From positions 46,601 through 110,600 of the forward strand of contig DIHK01000007.1 of NCBI GenBank assembly GCA_002420115.1: a stretch of 64,000 nucleotides of DNA, given 5' to 3'. The notes under the pieces are model-generated. The model saw only the letters and a list, made by a program, of their open reading frames with translations. It had not been told where the DNA came from and searched no databases. Both the position numbers and the translations under genes were made by a program. This document shows positions 1-9,374 of the stretch, one piece after another (the stretch's first letter is position 1; every line of letters starts with the position of its first letter). This DNA is from Nitrospira sp. UBA5698 (lineage in GTDB: Bacteria > Nitrospirota > Nitrospiria > Nitrospirales > Nitrospiraceae).

Positions 1-2
1 TC

Positions 3-2225
3 GTGCCTGCGCATGACGCGCACACCGCGCAAGTCGCCGCGCTGGACCAACCGAATACTGAAAGCTGTGCGTCTCCCGAGGAATGTTTTCTGGCGGCGGT
101 CTGGCCGAGGGAACGACTAGGGAATGCCTTGACGAAGGACCAAGTCGTCGCGCTGAAACTCGAGCGTCTCCGTAAGGTCATGGAGGGGGGGGCGGCATCA
201 CTTTGGGCGAAGCGGGCCGGCTTGCTCTCCGGCGTGATTCTGGCTGATCGTAACCCTGCGGCTGCACTGCTCTATCTTCGAGCTGCACAACAAGACTTTC
301 CGGTTCTCGACGATTACATCCGATTCTGGATCGGAGAGGTTCACTTGCGCCTGGGGGAGGTCAAGGAGGCTGCGGCGATGTTCGAAGGGGTGTCGCAAGC
401 GGTTCCCGATTCTAACTTGCTCAACTTAGTCGCGCTCCGCGCCGGGGAAGCCTGGTACCGAGCCGCCAGTTGTCCGGAGGCGATTGCTTGGTCCCTGAAG
501 GCGGTGAGTGGAAATGATAAAGACCCTCAGATTGCGCAGGCATGGCTGCGATTGGCCTCGTGCTATCTTCGAGAAAATCAGGTGACCGAAGCTCGAGACA
601 CGCTGAAGCAACTCTGGGTGAAGTTTCCGCAAACGAAGGAAGCAAAGGAGGCGGAGGCACTGTTGGCGAACAACGGCGGAGGCGCGTCATGGAGCGCCTC
701 CCCCGACCTGCATTATGAGCGGGCCCAGGCGTTTCTGGCACAGTCTCTCCATTCGGAAGCGATTGATGAGCTCAAAAAGTTCATGACCCTCGATCCTTCT
801 TCTCCGCAACGCCAGGATGCCAAACTCAAATTGGGGATCGCACAGGTTCGGCTCAAGACCTACGACCAGGCGCGCGACACATTCTCCGCACTGACTGACG
901 ACCAAGGACCTCGGGGGGATGAGGCGACGGTTTGGTTGGCGCGAGTCTATCTCCGCCAGGGGTCGGGAGAAAAGCTGTTGGATTTGTGTCGCACGCTCTC
1001 CAGGCGGACCTTGACTCCGGAGCAGAAGGGACAGATCAATCTATTCGCTGGAATCTGGCTGGAGGATCAATCTCGCTTCGATGAAGCAGCTGAACGATAT
1101 CGACATGTGGCCAAGATGGGTGACCCTGCTTCTCAACGGACTGAGGCGCAATGGCGGGAAGGGTGGTTGCTGTATCGAACGGATCGCCAACGGGAAGCGA
1201 TCCGTGTGTGGCAACAGATTGTCGACCAAAAAGACAGCGACATAGAACCTCAGGCGCTCTACTGGATCGCTCGCGCCCACGGGCAGCTTGGGGATGCCAA
1301 GGCGAAGGATCTATTTGTGCAACTCTGTCAACGGTTCCCGTACACCTACTATTGTCAGATGGCGCGGGAGCAGGGGAGCATGCCGATTCTCTCACGACCG
1401 GAACAGGAGCCGGCTGTGTCACCCGTCTCAGCCGTTCAGTCTGTTTCTGAGCCCGTTCAAGCACCGACTCAGGAGAGCCAGGTTACGAATCGGACGCAAA
1501 TTGAACAACAGGCAGCCTTCCGGCGAGCAGTTGAACTGAGACTGCTTGGCCGAGAGCAGGATGCTGCGAGAGAGTTGAGCGCCTTGACGGATCGGTATAG
1601 TCGAGATCCCGAGGTGTTGGCCGCATTATCCATCATGCTCAATGAAGTCGGTGCGTACCATCATGCGCTACGCCTCGTGCGATCACGATTCCGGGAGAAA
1701 TTGGAGCGGACAGGGGGAACGATCGCCGACGGTTTATGGAACGTGGCCTATCCAACCGGATTGATCCCGACGATTAAAATGTCGGCGACCAACGGGGTTG
1801 ATCCCTTTCTGGTTGCCGCAATTATCCGAGAGGAAAGCCAGTATGATTGGAAGGCAGTGTCCCGTGTCGGTGCCATCGGCTTGATGCAAGTGATGCCGAC
1901 CACGGCGACTGCCGTTGCACAACAACATCATCTGCCGAACGTGTCCCGAGAGGATCTCTTCGACCAAGAAGTCAACATTCGGATCGGTGTGCGGTATGTG
2001 GAACAACTTCTGGCACAGTTTTCCGGCAATGTCGTGCAAGCGATCGCAGCATACAACGCCGGCCCGGTTGTCGTGGGGACCTGGGCGACAACCTATCGCG
2101 GGCGAAGTGAGGATGAGTTCGTAGAGCTGATTCAGTACCAGGAGACCCGGCAATACGTCAAACGGGTGCTCCGCAGTTACAAGGAGTATCTGCGTTTATT
2201 CGGAGCCCCCAAAACCGTTTCTTGA
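3..2225 (+). CDS. Soluble lytic murein transglycosylase with TPR-like N-terminus (5' partial)
   Basis: The C-terminal ~150 residues form an SLT lysozyme-like domain: an EESQYDWKAVS motif near residue 611 carries the expected catalytic Glu, followed by GAIGLMQVMP and AYNAGP. This fold cleaves peptidoglycan glycan strands without water, leaving 1,6-anhydro ends, in the periplasm. The first ~450 residues are helical TPR-like repeats, as in Slt70-type enzymes. The frame is open to the window edge and begins on a GTG with no visible ribosome site or signal peptide, so the true start is probably upstream. The stop overlaps the -35 box of the next promoter. Confidence 0.9.
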   Translation: MPAHDAHTAQVAALDQPNTESCASPEECFLAAVWPRERLGNALTKDQVVALKLERLRKVMEGGAASLWAKRAGLLSGVILADRNPAAALLYLRAAQQDFPVLDDYIRFWIGEVHLRLGEVKEAAAMFEGVSQAVPDSNLLNLVALRAGEAWYRAASCPEAIAWSLKAVSGNDKDPQIAQAWLRLASCYLRENQVTEARDTLKQLWVKFPQTKEAKEAEALLANNGGGASWSASPDLHYERAQAFLAQSLHSEAIDELKKFMTLDPSSPQRQDAKLKLGIAQVRLKTYDQARDTFSALTDDQGPRGDEATVWLARVYLRQGSGEKLLDLCRTLSRRTLTPEQKGQINLFAGIWLEDQSRFDEAAERYRHVAKMGDPASQRTEAQWREGWLLYRTDRQREAIRVWQQIVDQKDSDIEPQALYWIARAHGQLGDAKAKDLFVQLCQRFPYTYYCQMAREQGSMPILSRPEQEPAVSPVSAVQSVSEPVQAPTQESQVTNRTQIEQQAAFRRAVELRLLGREQDAARELSALTDRYSRDPEVLAALSIMLNEVGAYHHALRLVRSRFREKLERTGGTIADGLWNVAYPTGLIPTIKMSATNGVDPFLVAAIIREESQYDWKAVSRVGAIGLMQVMPTTATAVAQQHHLPNVSREDLFDQEVNIRIGVRYVEQLLAQFSGNVVQAIAAYNAGPVVVGTWATTYRGRSEDEFVELIQYQETRQYVKRVLRSYKEYLRLFGAPKTVS

Positions 2226-2250
2226 CAGGATCTTGTGAAATTTTTATAGT
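2222..2250 (+). promoter_or_regulatory. Strong sigma70-type promoter ahead of zapB-zapA
   Basis: A perfect -35 box TTGACA (2222-2227), a 17-base spacer and a -10 box TATAGT (2245-2250). The -35 overlaps the stop codon of the upstream transglycosylase. Just downstream, CCACAAT (2254-2260) and ATTGTGG (2263-2269) form a perfect 7-bp inverted repeat around the expected start point, either an operator or a 5' RNA hairpin. Confidence 0.75.
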
Positions 2251-2291
2251 GCGCCACAATCTATTGTGGTCCTAACCAAGAGGGGATGATT

Positions 2292-2546
2292 ATGTCGCTG
2301 GATCGAATGGATGCGCTCGAAACGCGAATTCGTGACCTGGTCAAGCTCGTTCAGGAGCTCAAACGAAAGAACGGACTCTTGGAGGAGGAACTCAAGACAG
2401 CTCGCCAGCGGTTGGACCAGCAGGATGATATGAATCGCAGATGGGAAATGGAGCGAACTGATATCAAGACGCGAATCGAAAAAGTCATGAGCGAGATCGA
2501 GCTGCTCGAGTGTATCGAGGATCCAAAGGAGGTGGCCATTGACTAA
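2292..2546 (+). CDS. zapB: Short coiled-coil protein, ZapB-like
   Basis: An 84-residue, charged, almost entirely coiled-coil protein (heptad pattern from LETRIRDLVKL onward) placed directly before zapA. That size and position match ZapB-type factors that assist FtsZ-ring assembly with ZapA. I chose the second of two nearby ATGs (2292) because the AGAGGGG ribosome site is better spaced for it; 2286 is possible. The gene overlaps zapA by 8 bases, so the two are probably translationally coupled. Coiled coils are hard to assign by similarity, so the name rests mainly on context. Confidence 0.6.
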   Translation: MSLDRMDALETRIRDLVKLVQELKRKNGLLEEELKTARQRLDQQDDMNRRWEMERTDIKTRIEKVMSEIELLECIEDPKEVAID

Positions 2547-2835
2547 AACTATCGATGTGGAAATTTACGGCCACCGGTATGCCATCACCGGCGATAGCGA
2601 TGATGCGTATGTCCGTCGGTTGGCGCATTTTGTCGACGACCATATGAAACACCTCGCGGAGGGAATGAAGACCACGACGCCCTCAAAGCTGGCGGTGCTC
2701 ACCGCGATTAATCTTGCCCACCAACTCTTCGAATCCGAGAAGAAACGGGTTCAGGGGGAGGCTGATGTCGAACGGCGGATGGTGAACTTAATGGAATCGA
2801 TCGAGGAGCAAATGCCGTCGTCGCTCTTCCGATAG
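2539..2835 (+). CDS. zapA: Cell division protein ZapA
   Basis: A 98-residue protein with the ZapA fold: an N-terminal strand region (IDVEIYGHRYAI), then LAHFVDDHMKHLA and a long C-terminal helix containing the family hallmark LTAINLAHQLF. ZapA cross-links and stabilises FtsZ filaments at the division site. It starts at TTG (2539) with AAGGAGG seven bases upstream, inside the end of the ZapB-like gene. Length is normal for the family. Confidence 0.88.
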   Translation: MTKTIDVEIYGHRYAITGDSDDAYVRRLAHFVDDHMKHLAEGMKTTTPSKLAVLTAINLAHQLFESEKKRVQGEADVERRMVNLMESIEEQMPSSLFR

Positions 2836-2935
2836 CGGTGATTCGCCTTGCTTTCAAAGAGTCCCTTTGTTATCGTGTAGATAAGTAAGTGGCGGTGGAG
2901 TAGGAAGGGCACAGCATTGAACCGTTGAATGACTT

Positions 2936-3243
2936 GGAAATACGTGTCAAGAAAACCACAGGTACGGTTGTTCTGAAGGGATACGAAGTGTTTGTTCAAG
3001 GGGTGCACAATTTGCAGATCGTGGGGAGTCAACCATGTCAGTTCGCCTTGAGACAAGAAGATGCTCAAGGTGCACCACGATCATGGCAGATGCCGGCCGG
3101 ACAGGGAGATGATCCAGCATCCGTTGCTGTATTGTCCACCGCCTCGTGTCGATGACTGAGGAGTGCGAGGCAAACGGCAGAACCCGGCAGGTGCGAAAGT
3201 TGTATCCTGATGAACGCCTGTGCTTCCAAGTGAAGCGATTTCC
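2936..3243 (+). ncRNA. Candidate structured RNA between zapA and rny (6S-like position)
   Basis: The ~450-base space between zapA and rny carries a chain of nested complementary segments. GGAAAT (2936) pairs with ATTTCC (3238); ACAGG (2958) with CCTGT (3217); GTTC (2970) with GAAC (3212); GGGATAC (2978) with GTATCCT (3202, one G-U). Inside, GATCGTGG (3017) pairs with CCACGATC (3075) and CCTTGAG (3046) with CTCAAGG (3064); GCCTCG (3141) pairs with CGAGGC (3166). One long hairpin with internal loops fits a transcribed RNA. 6S RNA often lies next to zapA, but the full span is long for 6S and I see no diagnostic primary motif. Ends are approximate. Confidence 0.45.
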
Positions 3244-3289
3244 AGTCTCCTAAAGCTCTTCCTTCATCATCACCGCACATATCCGAATC

Positions 3290-4948
3290 GTGTCCGTTGT
3301 CCGCGATGTGTCATGGTGCGCCTGGCTTGGTCCAAGCGGATCCGGCTTGGCGAAATTTAAGAAGGGGGTGACTCCCATTTCTACTGAAACGGTTGTATCC
3401 ATCGTGCTGTCTCTGATCGTGGGTGCCGTGATTGGGGCTGGGGTATTTGAGCTACTGCGACGCCGTGTATCAGGTGCGAAACAGGCTGAGGCGGAAGAAC
3501 TCGCGAAGCAGGTTGTCCAGAATGCTCAGCGAGAGGCGGAGAATGTCCTCAAGGAAGCCAGATTTGAGGCCAAAGATCTGGCGTTTAAGGCAAAGTCCGA
3601 GTTCGAGCAAGAACAAAAGGCGAAGCTAGGTGAACTGTCCGGAGTGGAAAAACGGCTCATCCAGCGAGAAGGTGTGTTGGATGGAAAGTTGACGGCCGTT
3701 GAAAAGCGCGAAAGCGAAGCCCGGAGGCGCGAACAGGATTTCGCAAAACGGGAGGAAGGCTTGGCGGGGAAAGAGGCTGCCTGTGCCAAAGCGGAGCGTG
3801 AACACCGGGAAGCTCTGGAGCGCGTTGCGGGCATGACAGCCGAAGAAGCCAAAAAACAGTTGATTGTTGAGATGGAGTCGCAGGCGAGATTGGATGCGGT
3901 GGGAATCGCCAAGCGGACTATTGAAGAGGCTCGTGAGAATGCCGAACGAGAGGCGCGGGAGATCATTACCTCATCGATTCAACGCGTCGTCCGTGACTAT
4001 GTCTCGGAGTCGACGATTTCAGTCGTCCCGATTCCCAATGATGCGATGAAGGGGCGAATCATTGGTCGTGAAGGGCGCAATATTCGTGCCCTGGAAGCGG
4101 CGACAGGTATTGACCTCATCATTGATGAAACGCCTGAAGCCGTGATTATTTCCGGGTTTGATCCCTTGCGGCGAGAGATTGCAAAAGTATCCTTGGAACG
4201 TCTGATGCACGATGGGCGCATCCATCCCACGCGTATCGAGGAGATCGTCGAAAAGGTCAAGGTCGACATCGACAAGTTGATGTATGAAGAGGCCGAGAAG
4301 ATCATCTTTGAACTGGGTCTCTCCGATTTTAACCCGGAGTTGATCAAGGTCTTGGGTCGCCTGAAATATCGAACGAGTTACGGTCAGAACAATCTCTATC
4401 ATGCCCGCGAAGCGTCCTACATCTGCGGCATCATGGCGTCAGAGTTGGGCCTCGATGTCAAGTTGGCTCGACGGGGGGCGCTCCTCCATGACATCGGCAA
4501 AGCCGTCAGTCATGAAGAGGAGGGGCCGCATGCCATGTTAGGGGCTGAGATCGCTAAGAAATACGGAGAATCGGCGAAGATCGTCAATGCCATCGCGGCC
4601 CACCATGAGCAAGTAGAGCCGATTTGTCCGGAGAGCGTATTGGTGGCCGCAGCTGAGGCCCTGTCGGCCGCTCGCCCTGGGGCAAGGCGCGAGGCACTTG
4701 AGTCCTATGTGAAGCGGTTAGAGAAGCTGGAGTCGCTCGCAACCGGGCACAAAGGGGTCCAGAAAGCGTATGCCATCCAAGCGGGGCGTGAAATTCGAGT
4801 CATCGTTCGGCAGGAAGACATCACGGATGCCGAGTCGTTCCAGCTTTCACGCGAATTGGCCAAAAAGATCGAACAGGAGTTGACCTATCCGGGCCAAATC
4901 AAGGTGACGGTTATTCGGGAAAGCCGGTACGTGGAATACGCCAAATGA
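3290..4948 (+). CDS. rny: Ribonuclease Y
   Basis: RNase Y is a membrane-anchored endoribonuclease that initiates mRNA decay. The protein shows all parts in order: an N-terminal transmembrane helix (VVSIVLSLIVGAVIGAGVF), a long charged coiled coil (~60-230), a KH RNA-binding domain with GRIIGREGRNIRALE (~250), and an HD phosphohydrolase domain with HDIGKAV near residue 400. The native start is uncertain: the frame opens at 3290, but the membrane helix begins ~35 residues in, and GTG 3368 beside a GAAGGGGG stretch is an alternative. Its stop overlaps the ymdB start by 4 bases (ATGA). Confidence 0.93.
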   Translation: MSVVRDVSWCAWLGPSGSGLAKFKKGVTPISTETVVSIVLSLIVGAVIGAGVFELLRRRVSGAKQAEAEELAKQVVQNAQREAENVLKEARFEAKDLAFKAKSEFEQEQKAKLGELSGVEKRLIQREGVLDGKLTAVEKRESEARRREQDFAKREEGLAGKEAACAKAEREHREALERVAGMTAEEAKKQLIVEMESQARLDAVGIAKRTIEEARENAEREAREIITSSIQRVVRDYVSESTISVVPIPNDAMKGRIIGREGRNIRALEAATGIDLIIDETPEAVIISGFDPLRREIAKVSLERLMHDGRIHPTRIEEIVEKVKVDIDKLMYEEAEKIIFELGLSDFNPELIKVLGRLKYRTSYGQNNLYHAREASYICGIMASELGLDVKLARRGALLHDIGKAVSHEEEGPHAMLGAEIAKKYGESAKIVNAIAAHHEQVEPICPESVLVAAAEALSAARPGARREALESYVKRLEKLESLATGHKGVQKAYAIQAGREIRVIVRQEDITDAESFQLSRELAKKIEQELTYPGQIKVTVIRESRYVEYAK

Positions 4949-5724
4949 AGGTGTTATGTATCGGCGACGTCATGGGAGAGCCGGGCCGTCGAGCGCTTGC
5001 GCGAACGGTGCCTCGTCTGATTGCCCAGCGCCAAATTGATGCGGTCATCGCCAATGGGGAGAATGCGGCCGGAGGCTTCGGTATCACGCCGGAGTTAGCC
5101 GAGGAGCTTTTTGACACAGGCGTCTCCGTCGTCACGACCGGTAACCATGCATGGGATAAAAAAGAGGCCGTCGACTATTTTTCTCGAGAGCCTCGCTTGT
5201 TGCGCCCGGCGAACTATCCGCCCGGGGTGCCTGGAAGTGGCAGTGTTGTCATTGAGACTGCGGGGGGAGAGCGCTTGGCTGTCCTCCAGGTGATGGGCCG
5301 GGTGTACATGCCGACGATTGATTGTCCCTTCCAGACGGCTAAGCGTGAGGTGTCGAGGTTGAAACGGGAAACCTCCGCCATCATCGTCGACATGCATGCG
5401 GAAGCGTCGTCTGAAAAAATGGCAATGGGGCATTTTTTGGATGGAGAGGTGACGGCCGTCGTCGGAACCCATACCCATGTGCAAACGGCCGATGAACAGA
5501 TCCTTCCGAAAGGGACCGCCTATATCACGGATATCGGAATGACGGGCCCGCTTCATTCGGTCATCGGGGTCAAAAAGGAACTTGCCATTGAGAAGTTCTT
5601 GACCGGTATGCCCAAGCGATTTGAGGTTGCCTCGGGACCTTCGGTGTTTTGTGCCGTCTTGCTTGAGCTAGATGCGCGCTTAGGCAAGGCCGTGGCGTTC
5701 GAACGCATTCGCCACATCGATTGA
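4945..5724 (+). CDS. ymdB: YmdB-family metallophosphoesterase
   Basis: A 259-residue protein of the TIGR00282/YmdB family, dinuclear-metal phosphodiesterases; the Bacillus member hydrolyses 2',3'-cyclic nucleotides. Metal-binding motifs are present in order: GDVMGEPGR at the N-terminus, ANGENAAGGFGI, GNHAWDKKE and VGTHTHVQTADE. Start and stop overlap rny by ATGA, so the two are coupled; this rny-ymdB pairing is common. Length is typical. Confidence 0.88.
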   Translation: MKVLCIGDVMGEPGRRALARTVPRLIAQRQIDAVIANGENAAGGFGITPELAEELFDTGVSVVTTGNHAWDKKEAVDYFSREPRLLRPANYPPGVPGSGSVVIETAGGERLAVLQVMGRVYMPTIDCPFQTAKREVSRLKRETSAIIVDMHAEASSEKMAMGHFLDGEVTAVVGTHTHVQTADEQILPKGTAYITDIGMTGPLHSVIGVKKELAIEKFLTGMPKRFEVASGPSVFCAVLLELDARLGKAVAFERIRHID

Positions 5725-5776
5725 GCGAAACGTCAATCACCCTCTCACGCGCACATAGCTGCTCCATTGCAATTCC

Positions 5777-7216
5777 GTGTGCCTCGCGCGCTTCATGAGA
5801 AGAGGACTCACACAGACGAAGCTGCCTTCCTCCCTTTTCCCTCTCGATGTACCATCGAGACAGGTGCTTACTGTCTCAGAACTGACGGCCAGGGTACGAG
5901 CCTCTCTCGAGACTTCCTTTTCGGAGGTGTGGCTCGAAGGGGAGATCTCCAATTTACGCGCGCCAGGGTCTGGGCATCTGTATTGTACCCTTAAGGATCA
6001 GACGAGCCAGGTTCGTGCGGTGATCTTTCGATCAACCGCCCTGCGATTGCGGTTTGGCTTGGAGGACGGCCTCCACGTCATTGTCCGTGGGCGACTCTCG
6101 GTCTATGAACCGCGGGGGGAATATCAGCTCATTTTGGACCATGTTGAGCCGAGGGGACTGGGTGCCCTTCAGTTGGCCTTTGAGCAACTGAAGCGCCGCC
6201 TGGAAGATGAGGGACTCTTCGATGCCACCCGCAAACGATCACTTCCGGCCTTTCCACGGACAGTCGGCCTTGTGACCTCAGCGACAGGGGCGGCGGTTCG
6301 AGACATGGTGGCGGTCTTGCACCGTCGATGTCCCATCGTGCGTATTATCCTCGTGCCGGTCTCAGTGCAGGGCGACGGGTCGGCGGAACAGATCGTGGCC
6401 GCCATTGAAGCGTTGAACCAGCTAGGGACCGTCGATGTCATGATTGTCGGACGGGGTGGTGGATCATTGGAAGATCTCTGGAGCTTCAATGAAGAAATCG
6501 TCGTACGGGCGGTTGCCGGCTCAGTGGTTCCCGTCGTATCAGCCGTCGGACATGAGACGGATGTGACGCTGACCGATTTTGCCGCAGATGTCCGAGCTCC
6601 CACACCCTCGGCCGCTGCTGAACTGGTCGTTCCCGTCTTAACGGAGCTTGCCGATCGGCTCGAGATGCTCATCGGGCGGGCTCGGCAAACCATCACCGCG
6701 CAGTGCTTGGATCAGCATCAGCGCCTTGATCTCGCACTGGCCCAAATGGGCCACATTCGGCTAAGGATCCTTAAAGAAGCCCAGCGGGTGGATGAGGCCG
6801 TGGCGGGTATGCGAGAGGCGACACAGGTCAAGCTGAGGGGTGCGATGGTCGATATCCAGGCATGGACACAAGCGCTGATGGCGCATAATCCGGTCTTCCA
6901 CGTGCGTCGGGATCTGGGGATCGTCCCGCAACTGCAGTCACGGTTGACCGTAGCCATGGGTCATGTCCTGACGCAGAAGATGCAACTGACACGTAGTACC
7001 CTCTGGAGGTTGAACGGATTGAGTCCACTTGCGATTCTGGAACGGGGATACGCCATTCTCGAAACGGTGCCGAGGCATCAGATCATTCGAGATGTCGGGC
7101 AGGTGGCGGTTGGAGACGAGGTGGTTGCCCGTCTGACCAATGGGCAGGTTCGTTGTACGGTGAATGACGTGGCATCGAACCCATCGGTTTCAAATCGCAC
7201 GGGAGCTTCGCTATAA
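5777..7216 (+). CDS. xseA: Exodeoxyribonuclease VII large subunit
   Basis: The catalytic subunit of exonuclease VII, which degrades single-stranded DNA into oligonucleotides. An N-terminal OB-fold (~30-125, with VWLEGEISNLRAPGSGHLY) is followed by the ExoVII large domain containing GLVTSATGAAVRDM, VGRGGGSLEDLWSFN and SAVGHETDVTL. The C-terminal third is helical and binds XseB. The start is uncertain: GTG 5777 opens the frame, but ATG 5795 is equally possible, and neither has a good ribosome site. xseB follows after 25 bases. Confidence 0.92.
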   Translation: MCLARFMRRGLTQTKLPSSLFPLDVPSRQVLTVSELTARVRASLETSFSEVWLEGEISNLRAPGSGHLYCTLKDQTSQVRAVIFRSTALRLRFGLEDGLHVIVRGRLSVYEPRGEYQLILDHVEPRGLGALQLAFEQLKRRLEDEGLFDATRKRSLPAFPRTVGLVTSATGAAVRDMVAVLHRRCPIVRIILVPVSVQGDGSAEQIVAAIEALNQLGTVDVMIVGRGGGSLEDLWSFNEEIVVRAVAGSVVPVVSAVGHETDVTLTDFAADVRAPTPSAAAELVVPVLTELADRLEMLIGRARQTITAQCLDQHQRLDLALAQMGHIRLRILKEAQRVDEAVAGMREATQVKLRGAMVDIQAWTQALMAHNPVFHVRRDLGIVPQLQSRLTVAMGHVLTQKMQLTRSTLWRLNGLSPLAILERGYAILETVPRHQIIRDVGQVAVGDEVVARLTNGQVRCTVNDVASNPSVSNRTGASL

Positions 7217-7241
7217 TGATCGTTCTTGAAGGGAGAAGGTT

Positions 7242-7499
7242 GTGGCTGGGGTGAAATTTGAACAGGCGATGGCTCGATTGGAAGTCATCGTGGGGGAGTT
7301 AGAAAAAGGGGATCTGCCTCTCGATGAATCATTGAAGATTTTCGAGGAGGGCATTCGACTGTCAAAGAGTTGCCTCAAAGTATTGGAAGAGGCCGAACGC
7401 AAGGTCGAAGTGCTCGTTCAGGATAAGAACGGGAAGAAGCAGCTGCGAGCGTTCACCTCGGATGATATTGATGTCGTCGGTTCCGCTGAAGACGCCTAG
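7242..7499 (+). CDS. xseB: Exodeoxyribonuclease VII small subunit
   Basis: An 85-residue helical protein with the XseB signature: FEQAMARLEVIVGELEKGD, then LPLDESLKIFEEGIRL. Several copies decorate each XseA. It starts at GTG 7242 preceded by GAAGGGAGAAGG. Its position right after xseA is the usual one. Confidence 0.9.
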   Translation: MAGVKFEQAMARLEVIVGELEKGDLPLDESLKIFEEGIRLSKSCLKVLEEAERKVEVLVQDKNGKKQLRAFTSDDIDVVGSAEDA

Positions 7500-7549
7500 T
7501 CAATTGTTCCGCTGACCCTCCGTTCTTTTTCTTCTTTTTTTTGGCGCGC

Positions 7550-8320
7550 ATGGCGACACGAGTGCGACCCGAGAAACATCGATGTGACCAGGTGTTGACG
7601 GCTCAGGGGCTGGCACAGAGTCGTGACGCCGCTGCCCGAATGATTTTGGCCGGAAAGGTCAAGAGTGACGGAGTGCTGGTCGACAAACCGTCCAGGCTGA
7701 TTCCAATCGATGCCTCCATCGAGATTGCCGGAGGGGACCAGCCGTTTGTCGGCCGAGGTGGGGAGAAGCTCGACGCAGCACTGAACGCAGGCGTGATCGA
7801 CCCACAGGGATGGACGTGTCTCGATGTCGGCTGTTCGACGGGCGGGTTCACCGACTGTCTCCTCCAACGAGGCGCGGCGAAGGTCTACGCCGTTGATGTG
7901 GGCTACGGGCAATTCGATTGGCGGCTCCGACATGATCCACGTGTCGTATTGCTTGAGCGAACCAACATTCGCCATATGGAGCGCTCCGCCGTTTCAGACC
8001 CGATTCACCTGGTTGTTATCGATGTCTCATTTATCTCGTTGACGAAAGTCCTTCCGGCCATCATGCAGTTTCTCCGACCGCAGGGCCAGGTCGTGGCGTT
8101 GATCAAGCCGCAGTTTGAAGTCGGCAAAGGTCAGGTTGGCCGGGGGGGGATCGTACGGGATGAGGGACAGCGGGTGGAGGTCGTCCAGCGAGTGATACGA
8201 TTTGCCGGGGAACTTGGGTTGCAGACTCTGAAAACCGTTCTCTCCGCCGTCAAAGGGAAGAAGGGGAATCAGGAGATATTCGCAATCTTTGAGTACAATG
8301 CGCCAATTCATGATATGTAA
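7550..8320 (+). CDS. tlyA: TlyA-family rRNA 2'-O-methyltransferase (S4 + FtsJ)
   Basis: TlyA proteins methylate ribose 2'-OH groups in 16S/23S rRNA; some were once called haemolysin A. An N-terminal S4 RNA-binding domain (KHRCDQVLTAQGLAQSRDAA) precedes a Rossmann methyltransferase with the SAM motif LDVGCSTGGFTDCLLQ and IKPQFEVGKGQVGRGGIV. ATG 7550 was chosen; TTG 7541 lies three codons upstream, and neither has a clear ribosome site, the region before being a T-rich run. Length is normal. Confidence 0.88.
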   Translation: MATRVRPEKHRCDQVLTAQGLAQSRDAAARMILAGKVKSDGVLVDKPSRLIPIDASIEIAGGDQPFVGRGGEKLDAALNAGVIDPQGWTCLDVGCSTGGFTDCLLQRGAAKVYAVDVGYGQFDWRLRHDPRVVLLERTNIRHMERSAVSDPIHLVVIDVSFISLTKVLPAIMQFLRPQGQVVALIKPQFEVGKGQVGRGGIVRDEGQRVEVVQRVIRFAGELGLQTLKTVLSAVKGKKGNQEIFAIFEYNAPIHDM

Positions 8321-8359
8321 GGAGAGTCGGACGAGCGGAGTGTTCATTCGGGAGGGCCA

Positions 8360-9283
8360 ATGAAAGTACTCGTGACGGGTGGTGCAGGGTTTATCGGGTC
8401 TCATGTGGTGGATCGACTGATTGAGGAGGGGCATCAAGTCGTTGTGGTCGACAATCTGGCGACTGGAAAGCGCAAGAACGTCAATCGCGCGGCAAGCCTC
8501 TACAAAACCGACATTAACAGCTGGCGCCTCGAACGGATTTTTCGCAACGAACGGCCGAATATCGTTCTTCATCTTGCGGCGCAGGTCAGCGTGCCTAAGT
8601 CCGTGGCAGATCCGGGATTTGATGCTCAGGTCAATGTGCTGGGTACCATGAACGTATTGCACCATGCTGTTCGGTACGGCTGCCGAAAGGTGGTATTCTC
8701 TTCGTCCGGTGGAGCAATCTATGGTGAACAAGAGATTTTCCCGGCCCCTGAATCACATGCCACTAATCCGTTGTCGCCCTACGGCATCAGCAAGCTCTGT
8801 GGTGAACATTACCTCTCGTACTTTCAGCGAGTCGGCGGGATTCCCGTGGTCAGCCTCCGCTACGCCAACGTCTACGGACCGAGACAGGACCCGGAAGGCG
8901 AGGCAGGTGTGGTGGCGATCTTCATTCAGAAACTGTTGAACGGCGAGCAGCCCATTATTAACGGCAATGGCCGCCAAACCAGAGATTTTGTGTTCGTTGA
9001 AGATGTGGCTGAGGCCAATCTTGCCGCCATGGGGCAGGATGCGCACGGAGTCTATAACGTTGGAACCGGGGCGGAAACATCCGTGAACGAGTTGTTCCGC
9101 ATGTTGGCTGGGTTGACGGGTTCGAGCGCCAAGGAAGTTCACGGGCCGGCCAAAACTGGCGAGCAGATTCGAAGCGTGGTTGACGCGTCGAGGATCAAGC
9201 AGGAGCTTGGGTGGGAGGCCAAGGTGGACCTCTCGGAGGGGCTGAAGCAGACGGTAGAGTTCTTCCAAGGGAAGACTCGATAA
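8360..9283 (+). CDS. NAD-dependent sugar-nucleotide epimerase (GalE-like)
   Basis: A 307-residue extended short-chain dehydrogenase. The Rossmann glycine motif GGAGFIGSHVVD is at residue 7, the serine site SSSGGAIYG and catalytic YGISK are present, and RYANVYGPRQDP is typical of UDP-glucose 4-epimerases and related dTDP/UDP-sugar epimerases. It probably supplies sugars for surface polysaccharide. The exact substrate cannot be read from sequence. GGGAGGGCC precedes the ATG. Confidence 0.85.
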   Translation: MKVLVTGGAGFIGSHVVDRLIEEGHQVVVVDNLATGKRKNVNRAASLYKTDINSWRLERIFRNERPNIVLHLAAQVSVPKSVADPGFDAQVNVLGTMNVLHHAVRYGCRKVVFSSSGGAIYGEQEIFPAPESHATNPLSPYGISKLCGEHYLSYFQRVGGIPVVSLRYANVYGPRQDPEGEAGVVAIFIQKLLNGEQPIINGNGRQTRDFVFVEDVAEANLAAMGQDAHGVYNVGTGAETSVNELFRMLAGLTGSSAKEVHGPAKTGEQIRSVVDASRIKQELGWEAKVDLSEGLKQTVEFFQGKTR

Positions 9284-9374
9284 CCGGTCACCCGATACAC
9301 CAGGAACGACGGTTCAGCCCTGTCCGACTTTCCTTGGAACAACGGATGCTCGGCGGCCAGCGGTCTGAGTTGGA

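Noticed and set aside
3526..3966. Antisense frame inside rny
   Set aside because: Ser/Arg-rich shadow of the coiled-coil codons.
6169..6696. Long antisense frame inside xseA
   Set aside because: Composition is low in complexity and mirrors the codon pattern of xseA; no ribosome site or family.
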